From a virus: a stretch of DNA of 24,652 nt. Below are positions 1 to 6,095 of this stretch, in pieces. A program made the translations under genes and the position numbers. The notes beneath the pieces are model-generated. The model was not told where the DNA came from. It did no database searches and saw only the letters and a list, made by a program, of their open reading frames with translations. Numbering within the stretch: position 1 is the stretch's first letter; the number at the start of each line of letters is the position of its first letter. The DNA is taken from IMG/VR virus record IMGVR_UViG_3300025671_000503, positions 1 to 24,652 of that record. One strand, 5' to 3'.

Positions 1-218
1 CAACTCAAACACAACAACCCGTTAAGCAAGCACCAAAGCCAACGCCTAAAGCTGAACGTGTTATTGTAGCCGAAGGAGATGAAAACTTCCTGAAGATTGT
101 TAAAGGCGTTTCAACTGGAAAGGCTACGCTTCAACAGGCACTTGATAAGTTTAATATCAGCGATGCGGTTGAGGCTTCGTTGAAAGAGAAAATTCAATCA
201 CTAGCTGAAATTGTGTAA
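1..218 (+). CDS. C-terminal end of an unknown early phage protein (5' truncated)
   Basis: The frame is open from the window edge (first full codon at base 3) to TAA at 216-218, leaving 71 residues. The visible part starts with a Gln/Pro/Lys-rich linker (QTQQPVKQAPKPTPKAE) and then a compact helical tail containing ENFLKIVKGVSTGKATL. A flexible linker followed by a small helical end is common in phage recombination proteins, and the neighbours (Gp157, SSB-like, RusA) make a recombinase such as a RecT or ERF relative plausible. No diagnostic motif is visible, so function is not assigned. The next gene starts two bases after the stop. Confidence 0.7.
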   Translation, partial: TQTQQPVKQAPKPTPKAERVIVAEGDENFLKIVKGVSTGKATLQQALDKFNISDAVEASLKEKIQSLAEIV

Positions 219-219
219 T

Positions 220-414
220 ATGGAATGGATAAGCGTTAAAGATAGGTTGCCTGATATAGACAATGAGTATATTGTTTCATTAGATTTTCTTGAAGTCAAA
301 AGCACAACTATGAACTTTATGTCTATGCCTTCTAAATGGTATACAATGTCTAGTATTGATGTTAGTAAACGAGTAACACATTGGATGCCACTACCTGAAC
401 CACCAAAGAAATGA
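220..414 (+). CDS. DUF551-family protein
   Basis: A 64-residue protein that starts WISVKDRLPD and ends VTHWMPLPEPPKK. These two ends are the hallmark of the DUF551 family (PF04448), small proteins very common in phages and prophages whose biochemical role is unknown. The length covers the whole domain. An in-frame TTG at 211 would add three residues, but it lies inside the previous gene's last codons and the family motif begins directly after the ATG at 220. The stop overlaps the next start as ATGA (411-414), so the two are probably translationally coupled. Family call is firm; function unknown. Confidence 0.85.
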   Translation: MEWISVKDRLPDIDNEYIVSLDFLEVKSTTMNFMSMPSKWYTMSSIDVSKRVTHWMPLPEPPKK

Positions 415-554
415 GCAAAGAACTATTCCACGACCTCCGCGAAATTGAAATAATCGCAGAAATGAACGAACGTGTTTACATGGATATACCTTCGCACCTA
501 CGCGACCAAATTAAAACAAGCAAATCAAACACAACTCAACAGAAAAAGAAATGA
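411..554 (+). CDS. small hypothetical protein, 47 residues
   Basis: A short gene placed exactly between two others, with ATGA overlaps at both ends (411-414 with the DUF551 gene, 551-554 with the Gp157 gene). That spacing is the main evidence that it is real. The product begins MSKELFHDLREIEIIAEMNERV, is acidic and probably helical over its first 30 residues, and ends in a Gln/Lys-rich tail (QQKKK). No family recognised. It may serve mainly to couple translation across the operon. Confidence 0.6.
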   Translation: MSKELFHDLREIEIIAEMNERVYMDIPSHLRDQIKTSKSNTTQQKKK

Positions 555-1045
555 AAAAATCATTGTACAACATTGAACAAGAGTACCTAGAAATAGCTAA
601 CCAACTAGAAGACGGTGAACTATCTCCCGAACTGGAAACGGCACTAGCGATAAACGAGCGGGAACTGCAAGGAAAGGCGATAGCTTACGCCTACGTGATT
701 AAAGAAGCTGATGATGCGGTTAGCGTAATTGATGCTGAGATAAAGCGTCTACAAGGCTTAAAAAAGACCGAGCAGAACAAGGCTAAAAGACTCAAAGAAA
801 CTATTAGCAACGCGATGGAATTGTACGGAATAACTGAAATCAAAACCGAAACGCTTAAACTAAACTTTAGACGTTCTGAAGGTGTGGTTTGTACGGACTC
901 AACCATTTCAATAGCTGAAGAGTTTGCTACTATTGTACCTGAGAGTATCAAACCTAACTTAATAGCAATTAAAGCAGCTATCAAAGAAGGTATAGAAGTT
1001 ACTGGATTTGAAATAGAAGAACGTTATTCACTTCAAATTAAGTAA
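551..1045 (+). CDS. Siphovirus Gp157-like protein
   Basis: A 164-residue protein with the Gp157 (PF05565) pattern: an N-terminal helix starting MKKSLYNIEQEYLEI, a long central coiled coil (about residues 45-90) with KRLKETISNAMELYG, then a short beta-rich end with LKLNFRRSEGV, a stretch of the P-E-S-I-K-P type, and a final FEIEERYSLQIK. In that family the C-terminal half typically reads as a small strand-rich domain after the helix. Gp157 homologues sit beside phage recombination and replication genes, and one was linked to phage resistance in Streptococcus thermophilus; the molecular role is not settled. The position, upstream of the SSB-like and RusA genes, fits. Confidence 0.85.
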   Translation: MKKSLYNIEQEYLEIANQLEDGELSPELETALAINERELQGKAIAYAYVIKEADDAVSVIDAEIKRLQGLKKTEQNKAKRLKETISNAMELYGITEIKTETLKLNFRRSEGVVCTDSTISIAEEFATIVPESIKPNLIAIKAAIKEGIEVTGFEIEERYSLQIK

Positions 1046-1046
1046 T

Positions 1047-1220
1047 ATGAGCGAACTAGAAAGTAGGGTTAAGTTCCTTGAACAACACATTGAGAAGATG
1101 TACGACCACATAGAAGAGTGGAAAAGGTTAGCTTTAAAAAAGGATGAGATTATTGACACCTACAAAGAACTGCTAGACCATTACAAAGGCAAGTTAGAAC
1201 AGCAAAGAGATGAAATTTGA
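1047..1220 (+). CDS. small coiled-coil protein, 57 residues
   Basis: Starts one base after the Gp157 stop and overlaps the next gene by 11 bases. The product (begins MSELESRVKFLEQHIEKMYD) is almost entirely charged helix with a heptad-like pattern of L/I/V/Y, ending KGKLEQQRDEI, so a coiled-coil oligomer is likely. No family recognised. The tight spacing on both sides and strand agreement support it as a real gene; function unknown. Confidence 0.6.
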   Translation: MSELESRVKFLEQHIEKMYDHIEEWKRLALKKDEIIDTYKELLDHYKGKLEQQRDEI

Positions 1221-1551
1221 AAAGCAACTTTCAGACCTAAACAAGTACGTTAACGAGTACTATTCTTGCAACCTTCAGGACGGTAATAAACTATCTTTGT
1301 TGATGCAGAAGATAACAGGATTGTTATACTACTTGGAAACAGAAAGAAGCAAGACTCACGACCTTTACGAAAACGCGGTTTTCAAACTTGTTAAAGGAGG
1401 GTCAACAGTTGCAAGGGCTGTTAACGAGGCGAACGTTTTATATCCAGAGATGTATCAACTTAGACGCATAATGGACGGGGGCTATCGGATAGTAGACGCA
1501 ATCAGAACAAACATCAGTTATTTAAAATCAGAAAAACAATCAATTAATTAA
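1210..1551 (+). CDS. hypothetical helical phage protein
   Basis: A 113-residue protein, predicted mostly helical from its residue pattern (amphipathic stretches at about 1-20, 28-60 and 75-105), with no membrane segment and no catalytic motif that I can identify. The segment ARAVNEANVLYPEMYQLRR resembles the helical 'decide and bind' segments of small phage accessory proteins, but this is only a shape-based remark. It lies six bases upstream of the SSB-like gene, so it may belong to the recombination module. Function not assigned. Confidence 0.65.
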   Translation: MKFEKQLSDLNKYVNEYYSCNLQDGNKLSLLMQKITGLLYYLETERSKTHDLYENAVFKLVKGGSTVARAVNEANVLYPEMYQLRRIMDGGYRIVDAIRTNISYLKSEKQSIN

Positions 1552-1557
1552 ATCAAA

Positions 1558-1953
1558 ATGAGTTACGAAGTAAAAGGAGTACTAAGAAAGGTGTTGCCTG
1601 TTCAATCAGGTACATCAAAAGCAAGCGGCAAAGAATGGCAGAAACTGTCTTTCGTTGTTGCTAATAACAACGGCTACGAAGGACGCGAACAGTTATACTG
1701 TTTTGAAATCTTCGGTGCTGATAAGGTGGACAACTTCATCAAGTACAACCAAGAAGGTAGTGAGGTTGTCGTAAAGTTTGACATCAGAACGAACGAGTAC
1801 AACGGGAACTACTATACGTCTTTGGCAGCGTTTCACGTGCAATCAGGCGAACGAGTTGAGCAAGAAGCATACACGCCTGAAATTAGTGGAAGTGGAAGAC
1901 CGAAACCACAACCAATAGCTGAAGACATTGGAGAAGATGATTTACCCTTCTGA
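1558..1953 (+). CDS. DUF3127-type OB-fold protein, probable phage single-stranded DNA-binding protein
   Basis: A 131-residue protein. Residues 1-100 match the DUF3127 pattern (PF11325, mainly Bacteroidota): VKGVLRKVLPVQSGTSKASG, then EWQKLSFVV, FGADKVDNF, VVVKFDIRTNEYNGNYYT and a final strand. This is an OB-fold arrangement. A low-complexity Pro/Gly linker follows (about 105-120), and the protein ends EDDLPF, the acidic, Phe-terminated tail by which bacterial SSBs recruit partner proteins. I therefore infer an SSB role. The next gene, a RusA-type resolvase, overlaps its stop by one base, consistent with a recombination module. Alternative: another OB-fold DNA-binding protein. Confidence 0.75.
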   Translation: MSYEVKGVLRKVLPVQSGTSKASGKEWQKLSFVVANNNGYEGREQLYCFEIFGADKVDNFIKYNQEGSEVVVKFDIRTNEYNGNYYTSLAAFHVQSGERVEQEAYTPEISGSGRPKPQPIAEDIGEDDLPF

Positions 1954-2273
1954 TGCGTATAAACATCAAACCGTTATCAGTTAACCAAGTATGGCAAGGC
2001 AAGCGGTTCAAAACCAAAGCCTATAAAGACTACGAAAAAGAGGTTCTGTTAACGCTTAAACCAATGAATGTGAATGGGGGCAAATTACGCCTCCATTTGC
2101 GTTTTGGGCTATCTTCTAAGAACGCGGATATAGACAACCCAGTTAAGCCGTTTGTTGATTGTCTCCAGAAGCGTTACGGTTTTAATGACCGTCAGATTTA
2201 CAGCTTGATAGTTGATAAGATTGACGTTCCAAAAGGTCAAGAGTTCATTGAGTTTGAGATAACAGAGTTGTAA
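1953..2273 (+). CDS. rusA: RusA-family Holliday junction resolvase
   Basis: A 106-residue protein, close to the usual RusA length. The family core is present: an N-terminal PLSVNQVWQG segment, a basic strand-helix, and the acidic cluster NADIDNPVKPFVDCLQ (Asp59 and Asp61) followed by FNDRQIYSLIVDK (Asp79, Asp88), matching the metal-binding aspartates of RusA resolvases (PF05866). RusA cuts four-way DNA junctions during phage recombination and before packaging. The start shares a base with the upstream stop (TGATG), so it is coupled to the SSB-like gene. It is the last gene of this operon: a hairpin and a promoter follow. Confidence 0.85.
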   Translation: MRINIKPLSVNQVWQGKRFKTKAYKDYEKEVLLTLKPMNVNGGKLRLHLRFGLSSKNADIDNPVKPFVDCLQKRYGFNDRQIYSLIVDKIDVPKGQEFIEFEITEL

Positions 2274-2297
2274 TGCTTATTTAGAAGCATTCTAAAT
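2272..2297 (+). promoter_or_regulatory. operator-like dyad A, overlapping a hairpin after rusA
   Basis: Two inverted repeats share this stretch. One is ATTTAGAA-GCA-TTCTAAAT (2279-2297), with perfect 8-base arms. The other is AATGCTT (2272-2278) with AAGCATT (2285-2291) around a 6-base loop; as RNA it could be a weak terminator for the upstream operon, although no T-run follows. The first dyad recurs with the same core arms and spacing at 9373-9389, which favours a protein-binding operator. It lies 24 bases upstream of the -33 element of the next promoter. Confidence 0.5.
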
Positions 2298-2320
2298 TAG
2301 GGTCAATAGTGAAATAATAC

Positions 2321-2350
2321 TTTGACGTATCAAATCAATTAGTACATTTG
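2321..2350 (+). promoter_or_regulatory. Bacteroidota-type promoter upstream of the HTH gene operon
   Basis: TTTG at 2321-2324 and TACATTTG at 2343-2350 match the -33 TTTG and -7 TAnnTTTG elements used by the primary sigma factor of Bacteroidota, with an 18-base gap. Transcription would start near 2355, upstream of the ATG at 2392, which argues against the in-frame GTG and TTG at 2353 and 2356 as starts. Confidence 0.65.
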
Positions 2351-2391
2351 AAGTGTTGAAACAATTAACACTAACCAAAACAACAGAAATT

Positions 2392-2613
2392 ATGAAATTT
2401 TATAACCATTGTAATCAGGCACTTTACGAGGAAGCGAAAAGGGTAATATCAAATTTTGACTGGCATCCGTCTTACAAGAGCCAGACATTATCTATCGTAG
2501 TTGATGAGCTTGAGTGCGGTCAAATGATACAAACTGAAACTGGCGGTTATACGATTCCTTTCACCGTTTCTGATGTGAAAGACTTTGTTCGCATTGTTTC
2601 TGATAGAGGCTAA
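2392..2613 (+). CDS. hypothetical protein, 73 residues
   Basis: First gene after the promoter at 2321-2350. The product begins MKFYNHCNQALYEEAKRVIS and looks like a small alpha/beta protein without membrane segments or recognisable motif. In-frame GTG and TTG codons 36-39 bases upstream fall at or before the predicted transcription start, so the ATG is chosen. It precedes the HTH gene and could be an accessory regulator, but this is position only. Confidence 0.55.
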   Translation: MKFYNHCNQALYEEAKRVISNFDWHPSYKSQTLSIVVDELECGQMIQTETGGYTIPFTVSDVKDFVRIVSDRG

Positions 2614-2659
2614 ATCTAAAACGGGGCGAGGCATCCTACACCTCTTTAACTTAAACAAC

Positions 2660-2845
2660 ATGATAAGACTAAACATCCCCGACCTAGACGAAGTGATAGC
2701 AGAAGCTAACCGTAAAGGAGTAACCATGTACCGTATCGCTAAAGACACGGGGTTATCTTCTGAAACAGTTAGCAGATACTTCACAGGTCAAAAGGTTACA
2801 ACACGAACAATGGAACGAATCATTAACTACATAAACAAAGCATAA
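2660..2845 (+). CDS. small helix-turn-helix regulator (XRE/Cro-like)
   Basis: A 61-residue protein. Residues 22-43 (TMYRIAKDTGLSSETVSRYFTG) form a clear helix-turn-helix with the XRE arrangement: a positioning helix with IAKDTGLS and a recognition helix with ETVSRYF. The following TTRTMERIINYI is the usual closing helix. The open frame extends upstream to a TTG at 2585, but that region overlaps the previous gene, and the N-terminus MIRLNIPDLDEVI fits a compact single-domain Cro-size protein. Such proteins repress or activate phage operons. The palindromes at 2279-2297 and 9372-9390 are candidate binding sites (inference). The stop overlaps the next start as TAATG. Confidence 0.75.
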   Translation: MIRLNIPDLDEVIAEANRKGVTMYRIAKDTGLSSETVSRYFTGQKVTTRTMERIINYINKA

Positions 2846-3078
2846 TGAGCATTTACAGAATCAAATGGCACGGTTACGAGTTGACCATCGAAGCAAACGT
2901 ATTCAATACAGAAGTGGAAATAGAGGACATTGACGGCATATCGTTAGTAGACTTTTACCACAACGCGGATAACTACACGCTTGGAGAGATTGAAACACTT
3001 GTACTGGAACAAGAAGCTGAACGGCAAGCGGAAGCAGCAAGCTACCAAGACCACGACACGCTATACGAACGAGATTAA
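2845..3078 (+). CDS. hypothetical protein, 77 residues
   Basis: Coupled to the HTH gene by a TAATG overlap. The first 40 residues (MSIYRIKWHGYELTIEANVF onward) suggest a small beta sheet; residues 50-70 are a charged helix with EQEAERQAEAAS. No cysteine motif, membrane segment or known family seen. Eleven bases separate it from the methyltransferase gene. Function unknown. Confidence 0.55.
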   Translation: MSIYRIKWHGYELTIEANVFNTEVEIEDIDGISLVDFYHNADNYTLGEIETLVLEQEAERQAEAASYQDHDTLYERD

Positions 3079-3088
3079 AATAGAAACA

Positions 3089-4492
3089 ATGAAAACAAAT
3101 ACAATGAGACAAGAAAAGCTATTCAAAGACAAAGTAGAATTGATAACGGTTGAATCTGTAATTGGTTCAGGTTATGAAGAAGATGTGGCAAAATTAGCCA
3201 TTGAAGACAAGATAGCTTATAGAGCGGCACGTAAAAATATGCAGATTCATTCGGCTATAATTCTAAAAATGAATGATGAATTTGCTGGATTCTTTACCTA
3301 CGAAATAAATCACGATGCTAAAGAATATTGCTTGCTTCAATCAGCAATGTACCCAAGATTTAAAGACGTTGATATTTATCAGCAAATGGTTAATAAAATT
3401 ATTGAAGGGAATACTTTTGGTTACCCAATGATAATGACGGTTTCAAAAAAACATGATTTAGAAAAACCCTCAGTATTTGAAGAAATAGGGTTTAAAGTAA
3501 ACTTAGATAAAAACGACTTTAAATACGTTTATTACGGAGAACCTGAACAAGTTAGAATGAAGCTGTTAGCGCATACAGCAATGACAAATTTATGGCGATC
3601 TACTTCGGGGTTATGGCTTCAAAACAAAAGGGAGTGGAATAGACAGATTGACGCGGCTGGAGAAAAACATGGTGTGCCAAACCCAAGATTCGCTTCGCGT
3701 GAAGGTTGCTGGCAAGGGGCTAAAGGCTTTTCAAATGTGGTATTATCTAAGAACGAAATAGTAGAAGGAAAGATTATTCATAACGATAAGAAAACGCTAA
3801 ATGGAAACGCATCAGTATTAGACCCGACAGCTTGTGAAATAATAGCTAGGTTTTTTATGCCTAAAGGCGGAAAACATATTTACAATCCATTTGGCGGTGG
3901 CGTTCAAATGGGGTTTGTTGCGGGCGGTTGTGGATTTACTTATGAGTCTTCAGAGATAAGAAAAAACCAATGTGATACAAATAATGAAATTTGTAAAGAG
4001 TTTGAAGATGTTAAATGGCACTTATCAGACACATCAAAATACATTCCAGAACGAAAAAGCGATTTAACTTTTTCATGCCCTCCTTATTATAGAGTTGAAA
4101 AATACATTGATTACGATGGCTTACCACCTAAAGGCGAAATAAACCATTTAGGAAGTTATGAGGAGTTTAGAGACACATTATTTCAAGGTTATAAAAACGC
4201 TATAAAAGCAATGAAAGACAACACTTTCTTTGTGGTTATGACAGGAGATAGTAGAGATAAGAACGGTGCTTATTACGGGTGCGAAGCTGAACATGAATTA
4301 TTTTTCAAAGAACAGGGGCTTTACATTTACAATAAGGTAATTTATTTGGAAAGTGAGTTTACGCGGTTCTCACAAGCAAAGAAAACTCTACATCACAGAA
4401 AGTACCCTAAGGCAGACCAAAAGATTTATATGTTCTACAAAGGGGACATGAAAAAGATAAAAGAACTTTACCCTAATATTGGAAGACTATGA
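3089..4492 (+). CDS. GNAT-like domain fused to a DNA methyltransferase, predicted adenine (or cytosine N4) modification enzyme
   Basis: A 467-residue two-part protein. Residues 150-467 form a Rossmann methyltransferase: motif I YNPFGGGVQMGF (265-276) for S-adenosylmethionine and motif IV SCPPYY (329-334), the amino-group methylase active site, followed by VMTGDSRDKNG and a C-terminal SRDKNGAYYG-type hairpin, as in phage N6-adenine/N4-cytosine methylases. Residues 45-150 look like a GNAT acyltransferase (strand AGFFTYEI, a helix after LLQSAMYPRFKDVDIYQQM, and EEIGFKV near the end), similar in fold to phage Mu Mom, which carries out a DNA hypermodification. The start at 3089 is chosen because the open frame upstream overlaps the 2845 gene in another frame. 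The stop overlaps the radical-SAM-like gene (ATGA, 4489-4492). The GNAT call is a reading of secondary-structure pattern, not a database result. Confidence 0.7.
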   Translation: MKTNTMRQEKLFKDKVELITVESVIGSGYEEDVAKLAIEDKIAYRAARKNMQIHSAIILKMNDEFAGFFTYEINHDAKEYCLLQSAMYPRFKDVDIYQQMVNKIIEGNTFGYPMIMTVSKKHDLEKPSVFEEIGFKVNLDKNDFKYVYYGEPEQVRMKLLAHTAMTNLWRSTSGLWLQNKREWNRQIDAAGEKHGVPNPRFASREGCWQGAKGFSNVVLSKNEIVEGKIIHNDKKTLNGNASVLDPTACEIIARFFMPKGGKHIYNPFGGGVQMGFVAGGCGFTYESSEIRKNQCDTNNEICKEFEDVKWHLSDTSKYIPERKSDLTFSCPPYYRVEKYIDYDGLPPKGEINHLGSYEEFRDTLFQGYKNAIKAMKDNTFFVVMTGDSRDKNGAYYGCEAEHELFFKEQGLYIYNKVIYLESEFTRFSQAKKTLHHRKYPKADQKIYMFYKGDMKKIKELYPNIGRL

Positions 4493-5250
4493 GAGAGTAC
4501 ACAAACACAATAACGTTTACTAAAAACATTCGTGGCGTTTATTCTTTAGACCCTATTCTTGGCTGTTCCTCTGGAATGGCTGAGAATGAAAAGGGTTGTT
4601 ACGGAGATTGCTACGCTGCTAGATATGCCAAAAAGTACGGCTACGACTTCTCTAGAAACGTTTTAAGACATTTTAAAGATGAAAAGCACATAGCACTAAT
4701 CAAAAAGAGAATAAATGCTATTAGCTTACCTTTTATCAGAATGGGTACATCGGGCGAGCCTAGCGAAGATTGGGAACATACGCTATCAATTATTGAGAAG
4801 TTAGGACACGTGGATAAAGAAATAGTTATAATCACAAAGCATTGGAAACAATTAACAGACTGTCAACTACAAAGGCTTTCAAAGTTTAATGTTTGTGTGA
4901 ATACTTCTGTATCTGCATTGGATGGTAATATTCTTGAAGTTGGATTGCGTGAATATGAAAGGCTAAAACCTTTTTGTAGGTCAATTTTGCGTGTTGTTTC
5001 TTGTGATTTCAATCTGGATAATTTAGAAGGGCAAAGTCTTGATAGAACACAAGAAAACATATTTAAAAATTATGAGTTTATTGATACTGTTTTAAGGGTT
5101 TCTCTTAATAATCCTTTAGTAACTGAGGGTATAATAAACACACATAAAACAAAGTTCTTAGGTAAGGCGTGTAATATCAGTAAGCGGTTTAAGAAAACTT
5201 ACTTTGGAGGCTGTAATAACTGTTTGGAAATGTGTGGCGTAAATATGTAA
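4489..5250 (+). CDS. cysteine-rich radical-SAM-like protein (DUF5131 / phage Gp37-Gp68-like)
   Basis: A 253-residue protein starting inside the methyltransferase stop (ATGA). The N-terminus carries LGCSSGMAENEKGCYGDCYA (Cys26, Cys37, Cys41), a Cys cluster directly followed by Tyr-Ala as in the DUF5131 family, where it is taken to bind a 4Fe-4S cluster. Central strands (PFIRMGTSGEPS, EIVIITKHW, VCVNTSVSALD, ILRVVSCDF) fit a TIM-barrel radical-SAM-like core. The C-terminus has a second cluster, CNNCLEMC (Cys242, 245, 249), suggesting an auxiliary cluster. The spacing CX10CX3C is not the canonical CX3CX2C, so the radical chemistry is inferred. Coupling to the GNAT-methyltransferase gene suggests a joint role in building a modified base. 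Confidence 0.6.
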   Translation: MREYTNTITFTKNIRGVYSLDPILGCSSGMAENEKGCYGDCYAARYAKKYGYDFSRNVLRHFKDEKHIALIKKRINAISLPFIRMGTSGEPSEDWEHTLSIIEKLGHVDKEIVIITKHWKQLTDCQLQRLSKFNVCVNTSVSALDGNILEVGLREYERLKPFCRSILRVVSCDFNLDNLEGQSLDRTQENIFKNYEFIDTVLRVSLNNPLVTEGIINTHKTKFLGKACNISKRFKKTYFGGCNNCLEMCGVNM

Positions 5251-5269
5251 CGACATTAAATAAGAAACA

Positions 5270-5713
5270 ATGAAAGAACAAGAACGCAAAGAGATAATTG
5301 AGTGTTTGGAGTTTGTCGCAAATCAATTTGACGCTGATAGAACCAGGACAAAAGAACTGATTGAGGCAATGAAGAAAATCAATTGCGAAACAGAGTTCAG
5401 TCACCTTCAGCAACTCAAACTTAAACAGTTGGTTGATACGTGCTGCCACTTGCTGGACTACGATAACAACGAAGCTACAAACGCTTCACGCGATGTTGTG
5501 GAGGTTGAGAAACGAAGGGCTATCTATTACTTTGCCTACTCTATAAACGAGTACAACCCGCAGATATTTTACGGTTTGGCTAAGGCGTTTGGAAAGCATA
5601 GAACCAGCTTCAACCATCATGTCAACAAAGCAAAGGAGTTGTTAGATTGCAAGGATAAAACGTTCATGTTTTACTACAACAAATTGTTGTCTCACCAGTT
5701 TGATTTATCCTAA
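5270..5713 (+). CDS. DnaA-domain-IV-like DNA-binding protein
   Basis: A 147-residue protein. Residues 80-124 (KRRAIYYFAYSINEY, then LAKAFGKHRTSFNHHVNK) resemble the C-terminal DNA-binding domain of DnaA: a helix, then a helix-turn-helix with a Gly-Lys-His-Arg-Thr-Ser segment at the place of the DnaA signature. There is no AAA+ ATPase part, so it would bind DNA but not load helicase by itself. It could bind an origin or act as a regulator. A second such protein lies at 8916-9377. Its 3' end contains the -33 element of the next promoter. Confidence 0.5.
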   Translation: MKEQERKEIIECLEFVANQFDADRTRTKELIEAMKKINCETEFSHLQQLKLKQLVDTCCHLLDYDNNEATNASRDVVEVEKRRAIYYFAYSINEYNPQIFYGLAKAFGKHRTSFNHHVNKAKELLDCKDKTFMFYYNKLLSHQFDLS

Positions 5714-5729
5714 CTAATTACTATATTTG
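5699..5729 (+). promoter_or_regulatory. Bacteroidota-type promoter of the replication operon
   Basis: TTTG (5699-5702) and TATATTTG (5722-5729) match the -33/-7 consensus with a 19-base gap, the best-formed promoter in the window. It sits at the end of the DnaA-like gene. The transcript would begin about 5735 and carry a leader of roughly 145 bases before the first full gene at 5883. Confidence 0.75.
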
Positions 5730-5732
5730 TTC

Positions 5733-5861
5733 AATCGCTCGCCAAAGCGATTCTAAATAACAGGTAATGACAAACAAACATTTTATCGGAAGGAAGTAAT
5801 CGGTTGACGGGTTTACCTGTTTATCTGTCCTGATTCTACGTGTGGCAGCGTAGCCTTCCGA
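5733..5861 (+). ncRNA. structured 5' leader or small RNA with a potential pseudoknot
   Basis: Between 5714 and 5882 no full gene is present, but four perfect stems are. Stem 1: AATCGCT (5733-5739) with AGCGATT (5746-5752). Stem 2: AACAGGTAA (5759-5767) with TTACCTGTT (5813-5821). Stem 3: TCGGAAGG (5786-5793) with CCTTCCGA (5854-5861). Stem 4: CTACG (5836-5840) with CGTAG (5849-5853). Stems 2 and 3 are interleaved, which as RNA is an H-type pseudoknot, and stem 4 abuts the 3' strand of stem 3, so the two could stack. It lies directly downstream of a strong promoter and 21 bases before the next gene. It could be a riboswitch-like leader, an autonomous RNA or a protein-binding leader; I do not recognise a known class. 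Confidence 0.55.
5767..5799 (+). CDS. possible 10-residue upstream reading frame in the leader
   Basis: ATG at 5767 opens a frame MTNKHFIGRK ending at TAA 5797-5799. The start overlaps the last base of the 5' strand of stem 2, and the frame runs through the 5' strand of stem 3, so translation would disrupt the pseudoknot. A leader peptide acting on the structure is possible, but a frame this short is expected by chance. Confidence 0.2.
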   Translation: MTNKHFIGRK

Positions 5862-5882
5862 ACTTTTTACAAATGTCAAAAG

Positions 5883-6095
5883 ATGACGGTTAAATTTTAT
5901 TCAGTAGACGGCATGAACTCAATTGAGATAATGCCAAATTATGAACGGTTGCATGTAAGCATTGACTGCTTGGATGGTTATGGTATGCCAATAGGTACAA
6001 CAATCGAACTAGACAACGAGGACATAGATGATTTCATTTTTGTTTTGAACGAGTTTAAAAAAAGATTATCAGATGGCACGACCTCAGAGGCATAA
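5883..6095 (+). CDS. hypothetical protein, 70 residues
   Basis: First full gene after the structured leader; overlaps the replisome organiser gene by 23 bases. The product begins MTVKFYSVDGMNSIEIMPNY, alternates hydrophobic and polar residues in its first 45 positions as in a small beta sheet, and ends in an amphipathic helix (FVLNEFKKRLSDG). No recognised family. Being first in the replication operon it may be controlled by the leader RNA. Confidence 0.6.
   Translation: MTVKFYSVDGMNSIEIMPNYERLHVSIDCLDGYGMPIGTTIELDNEDIDDFIFVLNEFKKRLSDGTTSEA

Noticed and set aside
691-984. Long minus-strand frame opposite the Gp157 gene, and the other minus-strand frames
   Set aside because: All lie opposite well-supported + strand genes, have no recognisable domain and no promoter or coupled start; they are antisense shadows.
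2981-3088. Upstream extension of the methyltransferase frame to ATG 2981
   Set aside because: It overlaps the 2845-3078 gene in another frame and its translation is low-complexity Lys/Thr-rich sequence, so the start at 3089 is preferred.
5705-5713. TTATCCTAA as a DnaA box and replication origin
   Set aside because: It matches the TTATCCACA consensus at only seven of nine positions, stands alone and includes the stop codon of a gene; not enough to call an origin.
5733-5861. Structured leader as a tRNA or a known riboswitch class
   Set aside because: No tRNA cloverleaf, T-loop or CCA is present and the interleaved stems do not match a riboswitch class I can name with confidence.
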